Source: Lysobacter stagni
Lineage (GTDB): Bacteria > Pseudomonadota > Gammaproteobacteria > Xanthomonadales > Xanthomonadaceae
Length of the DNA stretch: 64,000 bases
NCBI RefSeq assembly: GCF_030053425.1
Contig: NZ_JASGBI010000001.1
Location: 124,001-188,000 of the forward strand
Direction: 5' to 3'
Both the position numbers and the translations under genes were made by a program. The notes beneath the pieces were generated by a model. The model was not told where the DNA came from. It was given only the letters and a program-made list of their open reading frames with translations, and searched no databases. Below are positions 1-9,321 of this stretch, piece by piece; the first letter of the stretch is position 1; every line of letters starts with the position of its first letter.

Positions 1-736
1 GCTGACCGTGCAGGATTTCGGCCTGGGCGGACTGAGCTTCGCCGCGCTCGGCCAGTACCCGCTGGACCGCATCAAGATCGACCGCAGCTTCATCCGCAAC
101 GTCGCCAGCGATCCACGCAGCGCGGCGATCGTGCGCGGCATCATCGCGATGGGCCACCAGCTGGGCATGAAGGTGATCGCCAAGGGCGTGGAAAGCGAGG
201 CGGAACTCGGCTTCCTGCGCCGCAACCATTGCGATTTCTTCCAGGGCTACCTGTTCAGTCCCTCGCAACCGGCCGACCAGCTGGGCGAACTGGTGCGCAA
301 GCGTTTCCTGTTGCCCGGCGCATTCGCGGCGACGCGACCGGAGCGCACGCTGCTGTTGCTGGACGACGAGGAAAACGTGTTGCGCTCGCTGGTGCGCCTG
401 TTCCGCCGCGACGGCTACCACATCCTCACCGCCAACAGCACGCGCGAGGCGTTCGACCTGCTCGCCAGCAACACCGCGCAGGTGATCCTGTCCGACCAGC
501 GCATGGCCGACATGAGCGGCACCGAATTCCTCACGCGCGTGCGTGATCTCTACCCCGACACCATCCGCATGGTGCTCTCGGGCTACACCGACCTGGCCAC
601 GATCACCGAGGCCATCAACCGCGGCGCGATCTACCGCTTCCTGACCAAGCCGTGGAACGACGAGGAACTGCGCGAGCACATCCTCGATGCGTTCCGTGCG
701 CATGAGCGGCGGGCGGCGGGCGAATCGGTGTACTGA
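1..736 (+). CDS. EAL-domain protein with C-terminal receiver domain (5' end outside window)
   Basis: The frame is open from the left edge, so the N-terminus lies outside the window. The first ~95 visible residues are the C-terminal half of an EAL domain (KIDRSF and FQGYLF blocks). The last ~120 residues are a CheY-like receiver with an acidic DDEE pocket, a phospho-acceptor Asp in LSDQRM and the conserved Lys in FLTKPW. EAL domains hydrolyse cyclic di-GMP, but here the metal-binding DDFG reads QDFG and the first Glu of AEGVE is Lys, so this one is probably catalytically inactive and may only bind the nucleotide or a partner. The receiver most resembles those of RpfG/HD-GYP regulators. It ends in TGA and is followed by a repeat element, not by another gene. 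Confidence 0.85.
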   Translation, partial: LTVQDFGLGGLSFAALGQYPLDRIKIDRSFIRNVASDPRSAAIVRGIIAMGHQLGMKVIAKGVESEAELGFLRRNHCDFFQGYLFSPSQPADQLGELVRKRFLLPGAFAATRPERTLLLLDDEENVLRSLVRLFRRDGYHILTANSTREAFDLLASNTAQVILSDQRMADMSGTEFLTRVRDLYPDTIRMVLSGYTDLATITEAINRGAIYRFLTKPWNDEELREHILDAFRAHERRAAGESVY

Positions 737-816
737 GGCCGTGCGACAACGTGATCCGGACCGCGCGGGTGCGTGGTAGCGCTTCGCATACCCGCGCTAC
801 GTCCTGCATTGCTTTG

Positions 817-1592
<776 letters not shown>

Positions 1593-1662
1593 CGCATTGC
1601 ACGGGCACCCAAAGGCGCACTGCGTGAACAGCGCGGCCCCGAGTTCGCTTCGCCTGCCCCGG

Positions 1663-2454
1663 CTAGCGGCGACCGCTACCGTCGATGTAATCGATCAACA
1701 CCTGCGGCATCCGCGGCGTGATGCGCTCCGGCACCGCGTCCGCGCGCAGATCGAGGTAGAGCGCAGCGGCAGCGAGAATCGCACCGCGCACCGATGCGGT
1801 GTCGTGCGAGGCGACAGTCGCCGACAAGCGGCCGTCGTCGTCCATCCCCAGCGCCTCCGCGCGACGCACGCCGCGCTGCGGGCGCGAGGCGCGACGGTGC
1901 AGCATCGGCCCCAGCACCTGGTCGCGGAAGAACGCGAGCATGCCCAGCGCATCGAACAGTTCGCCGCGTCCCCACTTCGCCGCGGCATAGTGCAACCAGA
2001 TCCAGGCGCGGTCCTCGAACCATTGCGATGACCGTTCGGGCCAATGGATGTGCGCCGCATCCAGCCTCGCCTCCACCGCCGCGCGATCGCGCGCGTACAG
2101 GATCGCGGGCCGCTCGACACGACGGTCCAGGTCCGTCGCGGTGACGAACTTCAGGTCGACGTGCAGCAGCGGCGGGCCGTACAGGCAGATCAGCAGCCGC
2201 GGCTCGCCGACGTGTTCACCGGTGAAGGCACCGAGCAGGTCGCCGAGGCTCCGGGCAAACGCCATGCGCGAGGCCATCGCTTCGTCGTAGTGCGCGTCGT
2301 CGACCACGATGACGACGTCGAGGTCGGAGTACGCGTCGAATCCGCCGTGCACGTACGAACCACCGGCAAGCAGCGCGCTGAAGCGCACATCCGCGGCGAC
2401 GGCGTCACGGATGCGTTCGAGGAAGTGCGAATGCAGTGCGGGAATGCCGGACAT
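1663..2454 (-). CDS. Nucleotidyltransferase-fold protein
   Basis: 263 residues from the second in-frame ATG at 2454; an alternative ATG lies six codons upstream at 2472. Near residue 35 is the DNA polymerase beta-type nucleotidyltransferase signature, a GGS motif followed by SDLDVVIV, whose Asp pair would bind metal. The C-terminal ~100 residues are helical and rich in Trp and His, without a family I can name. Members of this fold transfer nucleotides to small molecules, tRNA or proteins; the substrate here cannot be told. It is the last minus-strand gene of the flgA-M-N-kinase block, 74 bases after the kinase stop, and may share its transcript. Confidence 0.7.
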   Translation of the reverse strand: MSGIPALHSHFLERIRDAVAADVRFSALLAGGSYVHGGFDAYSDLDVVIVVDDAHYDEAMASRMAFARSLGDLLGAFTGEHVGEPRLLICLYGPPLLHVDLKFVTATDLDRRVERPAILYARDRAAVEARLDAAHIHWPERSSQWFEDRAWIWLHYAAAKWGRGELFDALGMLAFFRDQVLGPMLHRRASRPQRGVRRAEALGMDDDGRLSATVASHDTASVRGAILAAAALYLDLRADAVPERITPRMPQVLIDYIDGSGRR

Positions 2455-2528
2455 CGCGGGTCTCCAGGCCACGGGCCCAGACTACCGACGCGGATTGGAT
2501 GCCGACAAGCGCGCTGCGTGCGCGCGGG

Positions 2529-3776
2529 TCACTTCGCGCGCGGTCGCGACAGCGCCGGCTGCGCGATCGGCAGCACCACGCGGAACGTGCTGCCCGCGCC
2601 GGGGCGGCTGGTCACGTCGATGCGGCCGTGGTGCTTGGCGACGATGCGGTACGCGATCGCCAGACCCAGCCCCGTGCCGTGGCCGATGGGCTTGGTCGTG
2701 TAGAACGGGTCGAAGATGCGCGCCTGCACGTCCTCGGGAATGCCAACGCCGTCGTCGCCGACGCTCACCCACACCTCGTCGCCCTCGGTGCCCATGGCCA
2801 GCGTGATCAGGCCGCGCTCGGCGATGGCCTGGCCGGCGTTGATCAGCAGGTTCATGAAGACCTGGTTGATCTCCGACAGGTGGCATTCCACCAGCGGGAC
2901 CTCGTCGTAGTGCTTCTCGACCTTCGCCTTGTACTTGAGGTCGTTCCACACGATGTTGAGGGTGGATTCCAGGCCCTTGCGCAGGTCGGACGAACGCATC
3001 GGCTCGTCGCGCTCGACGTGCGAGAACTCCTTGAGGTCCTGCACGATCTTGGTCACGCGCTCGATGCCCTCGCGCGATTCCTCCAGCAGCTTGGGCACGT
3101 CGCCGACGATGAAATCCACGTCCAGGCGGTCGCGCAGGCGGCGCAGCAGCGGACGGCTTGCGGCGGGGTCGTCGGATTGCAGCGCGGTGTGGTAGCCGTC
3201 CAGCAGCGCCAGCAGCGCGCCGACGTATTCCTGCAACGTGCCCAGGTTGGAGTGCACGTAGCCGATGGGGTTGTTGATCTCGTGCGCGACGCCCGCGGCG
3301 AGCTGGCCGATGGAGGCCATCTTCTCCGACTGCAGCAGCTGTTCCTGCGCACTGGCCAGGCGGTCGTAGGTGGATTGCAGTTCATCGTGGCGACGGCGCA
3401 GTTCGCCTTCGCGCGCCGAGCGCACGGAGATGTCGGTCATCACCACGAAGCGGCGGCAAAGGCCGCGGTCGCCGCCGGCGAAGGCCTTCACTTCCAGCAC
3501 CAGCCCCGTCTGTCGCGTGGGCACTTCGCCGATCCAGCGGCCGTCGCGCATGGCGATCTGCCAGCCCTGTTCGGGGATGTAGTCCAGCAGTTGGGCGGGA
3601 TCAGGTCTTACGTCGTCGGGGTGCAGGCGCATGGCCAGCACGCGCGCGGCGTCGTTGCTGTGCAGCATTTGGCCCTGGCTGTCGAGCAGGAACACCGCCA
3701 GGTCGGACATGGCGACCGCCCAGAGCATGTCTTCGCTCCAGATGCCGTCGTTGTCCATGCCCAGGATTTCGTTCAT
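2529..3776 (-). CDS. PAS-domain sensor histidine kinase coupled to flgN
   Basis: 415 residues, soluble. Residues ~20-120 form a PAS-like sensor, ~120-155 a coiled coil, then a HisKA block with the phospho-accepting His at ~165 in VAHEINNP. The HATPase domain follows with DDGVGIP and GTGLGLAI motifs. There is no membrane segment, so it would sense a cytoplasmic signal. Its ATG overlaps the flgN stop as ATGA, so translation is coupled to the flagellar genes flgM-flgN. No response regulator is encoded next to it on the same strand; the EAL-receiver protein at 1-736 is the nearest candidate. A flagellar role is inferred from position only. Confidence 0.85.
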   Translation of the reverse strand: MNEILGMDNDGIWSEDMLWAVAMSDLAVFLLDSQGQMLHSNDAARVLAMRLHPDDVRPDPAQLLDYIPEQGWQIAMRDGRWIGEVPTRQTGLVLEVKAFAGGDRGLCRRFVVMTDISVRSAREGELRRRHDELQSTYDRLASAQEQLLQSEKMASIGQLAAGVAHEINNPIGYVHSNLGTLQEYVGALLALLDGYHTALQSDDPAASRPLLRRLRDRLDVDFIVGDVPKLLEESREGIERVTKIVQDLKEFSHVERDEPMRSSDLRKGLESTLNIVWNDLKYKAKVEKHYDEVPLVECHLSEINQVFMNLLINAGQAIAERGLITLAMGTEGDEVWVSVGDDGVGIPEDVQARIFDPFYTTKPIGHGTGLGLAIAYRIVAKHHGRIDVTSRPGAGSTFRVVLPIAQPALSRPRAK

Positions 3777-4114
3777 CCCACTCCGAGACAGCGCGCCTGT
3801 GGTTTGGCGCCCGACTGTCCGGAAGCATCGTACACGCTGTCGGCGTCGAGCCGGCCGAGGTGGCGCAGCGACCAGTTCACCTCGCGGCGACGGCGCGCCA
3901 GCAGGGCGCCGTTGGCCTGGTTGAGCTCGCTCAGCGCGATCACGCGTTGCGAATCGCCCGCCGCCACGCTCACCGCCTCGGCCTGTCGCAGTGCGACGAG
4001 CTTGGCCTGCGTGGACACCAGCAACGCATCGACGTCGTGCTCGAGCAGCGCGCGGCGCTCCTCGTGCAGCGCGCGCTCCAGCGCCTCCAGCGGATGGACG
4101 GCCGCCTCGCTCAC
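3773..4114 (-). CDS. flgN: FlgN-type flagellar export chaperone
   Basis: 113 residues, strongly helical, with a long Glu/Arg/Leu heptad region. FlgN escorts the hook-filament junction proteins FlgK and FlgL to the export gate. Sequence alone is weak for this small family; the call rests on size, helical character and location directly after flgM. It uses GTG at 4114, overlapping the flgM stop (GTGA), and its own TGA overlaps the ATG of the kinase. The C-terminal Gln/Ala/Lys tail is low complexity. Confidence 0.75.
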   Translation of the reverse strand: MSEAAVHPLEALERALHEERRALLEHDVDALLVSTQAKLVALRQAEAVSVAAGDSQRVIALSELNQANGALLARRRREVNWSLRHLGRLDADSVYDASGQSGAKPQARCLGVG

Positions 4115-4428
4115 TTGGTCAGCGCGTTCTCGAGCGAGAGCATGCGGTCGGCGACGGCCTGCGCATCCACCTTGTAGGTGCCGTCGGCGAGCGAGGCACG
4201 GATGGCGTTGACCTTGGCGACATCGATGCCGGCCGGGGCCGCACCGAGCTCGCGCTCCAGCGCCTGCAGGCCGGTGGCATCGCCGGTCAGGCGCATCTGG
4301 TCGGTCGCCGCGGTGGCGCCGACCGGCTGGCCGCGTTCGGCACCGGAACGGGACTGCACGGACGTACTGGCCGCGGCGTCGATCTGACGCAGCGCGGGGG
4401 ACAGGGCACCGTCGATCTTGTGGGTCAT
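4111..4428 (-). CDS. flgM: Anti-sigma-28 factor FlgM
   Basis: 105 residues. FlgM binds FliA (sigma-28, encoded at 24507-25274) until the hook is complete and FlgM is exported. The C-terminal ~50 residues carry the family pattern: VNAIRASLADGTYKVD, then an Ala/Asp-rich helix ending in MLSLENAL. The N-terminal half is polar and probably disordered, as in known FlgM. ATG at 4428 has AGGAG seven bases upstream. A sigma-28-type promoter lies just upstream (4460-4486), so FliA would drive its own inhibitor. The stop overlaps the GTG of flgN. Confidence 0.92.
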   Translation of the reverse strand: MTHKIDGALSPALRQIDAAASTSVQSRSGAERGQPVGATAATDQMRLTGDATGLQALERELGAAPAGIDVAKVNAIRASLADGTYKVDAQAVADRMLSLENALTK

Positions 4429-4459
4429 GGCTGACTCCTGGAAAACGTGTTCGAACTGG

Positions 4460-4486
4460 GTAACGGCCGCCCGAGGGCAGACTTGA
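4460..4486 (-). promoter_or_regulatory. Sigma-28 (FliA) promoter for flgM
   Basis: On the minus strand the sequence reads TCAAGTCT, 11 bases, GCCGTTAC, close to the FliA consensus TAAAGTTT-N11-GCCGATAA. It lies 32 bases upstream of the flgM ATG. The same TCAAGTC/GCCGTTA variant occurs before the STAS-cheY-cheA-cheW operon. Confidence 0.75.
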
Positions 4487-4490
4487 GGGG

Positions 4491-4512
4491 AAAACCTGAC
4501 ATGGATGTCAGG
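4491..4512 (-). terminator. Perfect palindrome with T-run between flgA and flgM
   Basis: CCTGACAT-GG-ATGTCAGG (4495-4512) is a perfect 8+8 inverted repeat. On the minus strand it is followed by TTTT, as in a short intrinsic terminator of flgA. It also sits nine bases upstream of the flgM -35 box, where an operator could lie; sequence does not decide between these. Confidence 0.55.
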
Positions 4513-4549
4513 AAGTTCGGAGTTGCGGGAGCCATCACACCTTTGCCCC

Positions 4550-5113
4550 TCACAGCTGGACCTCCACGACGCCCGGGCCCACCAGCCGGCCCCGGATGAT
4601 ACGGCGCGACCCGGTGTTCTCGACCGAGACGGTCGCGCCCACCGCCGCGGCACCCATCGCCCGCCCGGCCATCCGCACTTCCATGCCGCCCACCCTGGAC
4701 ACCAGCGTCACCGGGTCGCCACGCTGCACGAGCGGCGGCGCCTCGGGTTCCGGCGTGAATCCCACGGGCTTGAGCCGACGCCCACTGAGGGGACGCAGAC
4801 CGGCCCGTGCGGGCGCTGCGGCCTGCGCGAGCGGCTCACCGTCGGCGCGACGCACCGGCACATAGAGCTGCCACCCCGGGTTGTCGGCACAGCGCACCGC
4901 GACTGAAGCCGGCCCATTGGCCGCCGCCTGCAGCGCCTGCGCACAGGCGGGCATCCGCGTCCGGGGATCGACCCGGACCTCGGCCTGCACACCCGGACCG
5001 AGCGAGGCGATGGCGGCATCGCGGATGGACTCCGGCGACTGGAATCCGTCGGCCCAGGCCCACACCGGGCACAGCAGCAGCACGACCAGCAGGGGCCGGG
5101 AGGCGATGCGCAT
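4550..5113 (-). CDS. flgA: Flagellar P-ring assembly chaperone FlgA
   Basis: 187 residues with a cleavable signal peptide (hydrophobic 7-20, cut near AWA). The C-terminal half carries the SAF-like region of FlgA, with the RGDPVTLV and GRAMGAAAVGATVSVEN blocks. FlgA acts in the periplasm to help FlgI form the P ring. The ATG at 5113 has CGGAG upstream. A strong sigma-54 match lies 34 bases before the start. flgM follows 121 bases downstream, behind a palindrome, so flgM can be read both from flgA and from its own promoter. Confidence 0.92.
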   Translation of the reverse strand: MRIASRPLLVVLLLCPVWAWADGFQSPESIRDAAIASLGPGVQAEVRVDPRTRMPACAQALQAAANGPASVAVRCADNPGWQLYVPVRRADGEPLAQAAAPARAGLRPLSGRRLKPVGFTPEPEAPPLVQRGDPVTLVSRVGGMEVRMAGRAMGAAAVGATVSVENTGSRRIIRGRLVGPGVVEVQL

Positions 5114-5146
5114 GGGTGGGCTCCGGAGAGGGATTGTCCGGGGGTG

Positions 5147-5162
5147 TGCAGGATTTGTGCCG
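5147..5162 (-). promoter_or_regulatory. Sigma-54 promoter for flgA
   Basis: The minus strand reads CGGCACAAATCCTGCA, matching TGGCACG-N4-TTGCA, with the required GG-N10-GC spacing exact. The -12 GC is 35 bases from the flgA ATG. Upstream lies the right-hand flank of repeat element 2. Confidence 0.75.
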
Positions 5163-5251
5163 TGGTGGGTGGCGGCGCATTGGCGAATGCGAATTGCAGT
5201 TGCAAGTTGGCATTTGGCGATTAGCGGCGACCTGGCTGTGGCTGCCCACCA

Positions 5252-6043
<792 letters not shown>

Positions 6044-6173
6044 AATGTCGCTGACAACCGTCCAACCACCAGCCCAAATGCAAGTTGACCCGCAGGAGGC
6101 CCACCCGGGCATCGCCTCGACACACCCGCGCCGGAAACCGGACGCCCCCCGCCAGAAACCCGTTCATGAACCG

Positions 6174-6189
6174 TGGCACGCCGCTTGCC
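6174..6189 (+). promoter_or_regulatory. Sigma-54 promoter for the fliE operon
   Basis: TGGCACG-CCGC-TTGCC is a near-perfect sigma-54 site with GG-N10-GC spacing. The -12 GC is 38 bases before the fliE ATG. In polar-flagellated gammaproteobacteria such promoters are activated by FleQ-type enhancer-binding proteins; none is encoded in this window. Confidence 0.88.
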
Positions 6190-6225
6190 TGTACCCGACA
6201 GGTAATCCGCTTCGCCATACGGACC

Positions 6226-6585
6226 ATGACCGACGCCATCTCCTCCATCCTGTCCCAGATCCGCGCGCACGAAATGCGCATGCGCGGGCCGGATGCCGCC
6301 GCGGGCAACGCCATCGCCCCGTCGGCGCTCGCGCCGGGGGCGGCGGGAAGTGCGCAGGCCGCGCCGGGATTCCAGCAGACCCTCAACAACGCCATCGACA
6401 GCGTCAGCCGCGCGCAGAACACCAGCGGCGCACTGCAGCAGGCGTTCGAAATGGGCGATCCGCGCGCCGATCTGGCGCGGGTGATGGTGGCCATGCAGCA
6501 GTCGTCCGTGGCCTTCCGCGCCACGGTGGAAGTGCGCAACCGCCTCGTGCAGGCCTACCAGGACGTCATGAACATGCCGGTGTGA
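6226..6585 (+). CDS. fliE: Flagellar hook-basal body protein FliE
   Basis: 119 residues. FliE is the export-gate/MS-ring to rod adaptor. The C-terminal ~60 residues carry the family signature: FQQTLNNAIDSV, then a segment around FEMGDPRADLARVMVAMQQ and ending VRNRLVQAYQDVMNMPV. The N-terminus is Ala/Gly-rich. The ATG at 6226 is chosen because the sigma-54 promoter at 6174-6189 lies inside any longer frame. It is the first gene of the fliEFGHIJK operon; fliF starts 53 bases on. Confidence 0.95.
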   Translation: MTDAISSILSQIRAHEMRMRGPDAAAGNAIAPSALAPGAAGSAQAAPGFQQTLNNAIDSVSRAQNTSGALQQAFEMGDPRADLARVMVAMQQSSVAFRATVEVRNRLVQAYQDVMNMPV

Positions 6586-6638
6586 CCCGCCGCGCCTGAC
6601 GACGTCCCATCCCCGACCCCACCTTCCTGCAGAGCACC

Positions 6639-8324
6639 ATGGCCGTCATCACTCTTCCCGACCAGAACAAGCTGCGCGACCTGCGCGGGCTGCAGGACAT
6701 TCCGGTGGTGCGCCAGCTCGGGCTGTTTGCGCTCGTGGCGGCGGTCATCGCACTGGGGCTGTGGTTGTTCTTCTGGACGCAGCGTCCGGACTTCGTGCCG
6801 GTCTACGCAGGGCTGGACGCCAAATCCACCAGCGATGCCTCCGAACTGCTGCGCACCGCGCAGATTCCGTTCCGCGTCGACCCGGGCAGCGGCGCGCTGG
6901 CCGTGCCGCAGGACCAGCTGGGCCAGGCCAAGCTGGCGCTCGCCGCGGCCGGTCTGCCGGCCAACAACGATTCCGGTTTCGACGCCATCAAGGGCGACCA
7001 GGGCTTCGGCACCAGCCAGTTCATCGAGAACGCGCGCTACCAGCACGCGCTGGAGTCCGAACTGGCCCGCACCATCGCCAACCTGCGCCCGGTGCGCGAG
7101 GCGCGCGTGCACCTGGCCATGCCCAAGCCCAGCGCGTTCACGCGACAGAAGGAACCGGCCAGCGCGTCGGTCGTCCTGCAGCTGCACAGTGGCGCCGCGC
7201 TGGAACAGGGCCAGGTCGATGCCATCGTGCATCTGGTGGCATCCAGCATCCCCGGCCTGCCGCCGGAACGCGTGACGGTGGTCGACCAGTTCGGCCGCAT
7301 GCTGTCCAACATCGATCCCGACAGCGACGCCGCGATCAGCGCCAAGCAGTTCGATCAGCAGCACCGACTGGAAGCCACCTACGTCCAGCGCATCCACGAA
7401 CTGCTGGAGCCGATGACCGGCGACGGCCGCATCAGCGCGCAGGTCAGCGTCGACATGGACTTCGCGCAGACCGAGGAAGCGCGCGAGGTGTACGGCCCGC
7501 AGCAGCCGATGGTGCGCAGCGAGCAGATGTCCGAGTCCACTTCCGGTGGTGGCGCCGGTCCGCAGGGTGTGCCGGGCAGCGCGAGCAACACGCCGCCCAC
7601 GCCGCCGCCGGCCAACGCCACTGCCGCGCAGCAGGCGCAGCCCAACGCCGCGGCCGCCGCGCAGGCGCAGCAGACCGCATCGAGCGGCCCGTCCTCGCGC
7701 AGCTCGGTGCGCAACTACGAGATCGACCGCACCCTCACCCACACGCGCCAGGGTCCGGGCCGCGTGCGTCGCGTGACGGCCGCGGTGCTGGTGGACAACG
7801 TGCCCGCTGCCGCCGGCAAGGACGGCAAGCCGGCGCTGCGTGCGCTCACCGACCCCGAACTCAAGCGCATCGAGACGCTGGTGCAGCAGGCGATCGGATT
7901 CGATTCGCAGCGCGGCGACGCGGTGTCGGTGGTGAACGCGCCGTTCGCCCGCGACCTCGCCGTGGAAGGCGAAGGCGAGAAGGCGCCGCTGTGGGAGCAC
8001 CCGCGCGCGATGGAATTCCTGCGCATCGCCGTCGGCGGCCTGGCGGTGCTGGTGCTGATCCTGACGGTGCTGCGTCCGCTGTTCCGCCAGTTGATGGGCG
8101 GCAAGACTCCGCCGAAGCAGATCGCCACCGCGACGGTGGTGCCGGTGGAGGACGACGACGTGCAGGTCGCGCTGTCGGGACCCGCCACGGAGAGTGCGCC
8201 GGTCGCGCTGCCGCCGGGCGCGATGACATTGGACGACAAGCTGGAAGTGGCGCGCGCGGCGGTCAACAACGATTCCAAGCGCGTGGCGCAGGTAGTCAGG
8301 GACTGGGTGGAATCCGATGGCTGA
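6639..8324 (+). CDS. fliF: Flagellar MS-ring protein FliF
   Basis: 561 residues, the usual FliF length. One membrane helix near residues 28-48, a periplasmic ring-building region, a Pro/Ala-rich stretch at ~315-360, a second helix near 465-485, and a cytoplasmic tail that ends VVRDWVESDG and binds FliG. FliF forms the MS ring and the socket of the export gate. Its last eight bases overlap the start of fliG. Confidence 0.97.
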   Translation: MAVITLPDQNKLRDLRGLQDIPVVRQLGLFALVAAVIALGLWLFFWTQRPDFVPVYAGLDAKSTSDASELLRTAQIPFRVDPGSGALAVPQDQLGQAKLALAAAGLPANNDSGFDAIKGDQGFGTSQFIENARYQHALESELARTIANLRPVREARVHLAMPKPSAFTRQKEPASASVVLQLHSGAALEQGQVDAIVHLVASSIPGLPPERVTVVDQFGRMLSNIDPDSDAAISAKQFDQQHRLEATYVQRIHELLEPMTGDGRISAQVSVDMDFAQTEEAREVYGPQQPMVRSEQMSESTSGGGAGPQGVPGSASNTPPTPPPANATAAQQAQPNAAAAAQAQQTASSGPSSRSSVRNYEIDRTLTHTRQGPGRVRRVTAAVLVDNVPAAAGKDGKPALRALTDPELKRIETLVQQAIGFDSQRGDAVSVVNAPFARDLAVEGEGEKAPLWEHPRAMEFLRIAVGGLAVLVLILTVLRPLFRQLMGGKTPPKQIATATVVPVEDDDVQVALSGPATESAPVALPPGAMTLDDKLEVARAAVNNDSKRVAQVVRDWVESDG

Positions 8325-9321
8325 TCCGACCGGATTGACGGGCGTGCAGCGCGCCGCGGTGGTCCTGCTCTCGCTGGGCGAGCAGCAGGCGGCCGAGGTG
8401 CTCAAGCACATGAGCGCGAAGGAAGTGCAGAAGCTGGGCCTGGCCATGACCTCGGTCAGCGGCGTCTCGCGCGAGTCCGTGGGCAAGGTCATCGACCAGT
8501 TCGTCGACAACCTGGCGCAGCCCAGCGGACTGGGTTCCGGCGCCGATGAATACGTGCGTGCCGTGCTGGTGCAGGCACTGGGCGAGGAACGCGCCAGCAG
8601 CCTGATCGACCGCATCCTGCTGGGCCGCAACACCTCCGGCCTGGACACGCTGAAGTGGATGGAGCCGCGCGCGATCGCCGACCTCGTCCGCAACGAACAC
8701 CCGCAGATCATCGCGATCGTCATGGCGCACCTGGAAAGCGACCAGGCCGCCGAAGCGCTCAAGTGCCTGCAGGACCGCGTGCGCGCCGACGTGCTGCTGC
8801 GCATCGCCACGCTCGACGGCATCCCGCCCAATGCGCTGAACGAACTCAATGACGTGATGGCGCGCCAGTTCGCCGGCGCGCAGAACCTGAAATCGTCGTC
8901 CGTGGGCGGCGTGAAGGTGGCCGCCAACATCCTCAACTTCATGGACTCGGGCCAGGACGAAGTGATCCTGGGCACGATCGGCGAGATCGACGGCGAACTG
9001 GGCGTGCGCATCCGCGACCTGATGTTCGTCTTCGACAACCTCGCCGAGATCGACGACCGCGCCATGCAGGCCGTGCTGCGCGAGGTGCCCAACGACAAGC
9101 TCGCCGTCGCCCTGCGCGGCGCCGACGGCAAGGTGCGCGAGAAGATCACCAACAACATGTCGCAGCGCGCGGCGGAGATCCTGGTCGAGGACATGGATGC
9201 ACGTGGCCCGGTGCGTCTGGCGGAAGTCGAGGCGGCGCAGAAGGAAATCCTGTCGATGGTCCGCAAGATGGCCGACGCGGGCACCATCCAGCTGGCGGCC
9301 AAGGCCGAGGCCTTCGTATGA
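8317..9321 (+). CDS. fliG: Flagellar motor switch protein FliG
   Basis: 334 residues, full length. The N-terminal domain (GVQRAAVVLLSLGEQQAAEVLKH starts it) binds FliF. The middle domain includes the EHPQII motif. The C-terminal torque domain carries charged residues on the helix DLMFVFDNLAEIDDR. FliG connects the MS ring to FliM and touches the stators MotC/MotD. ATG at 8317 overlaps fliF by eight bases, and its stop overlaps fliH as ATGA. Confidence 0.97.
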   Translation: MADPTGLTGVQRAAVVLLSLGEQQAAEVLKHMSAKEVQKLGLAMTSVSGVSRESVGKVIDQFVDNLAQPSGLGSGADEYVRAVLVQALGEERASSLIDRILLGRNTSGLDTLKWMEPRAIADLVRNEHPQIIAIVMAHLESDQAAEALKCLQDRVRADVLLRIATLDGIPPNALNELNDVMARQFAGAQNLKSSSVGGVKVAANILNFMDSGQDEVILGTIGEIDGELGVRIRDLMFVFDNLAEIDDRAMQAVLREVPNDKLAVALRGADGKVREKITNNMSQRAAEILVEDMDARGPVRLAEVEAAQKEILSMVRKMADAGTIQLAAKAEAFV

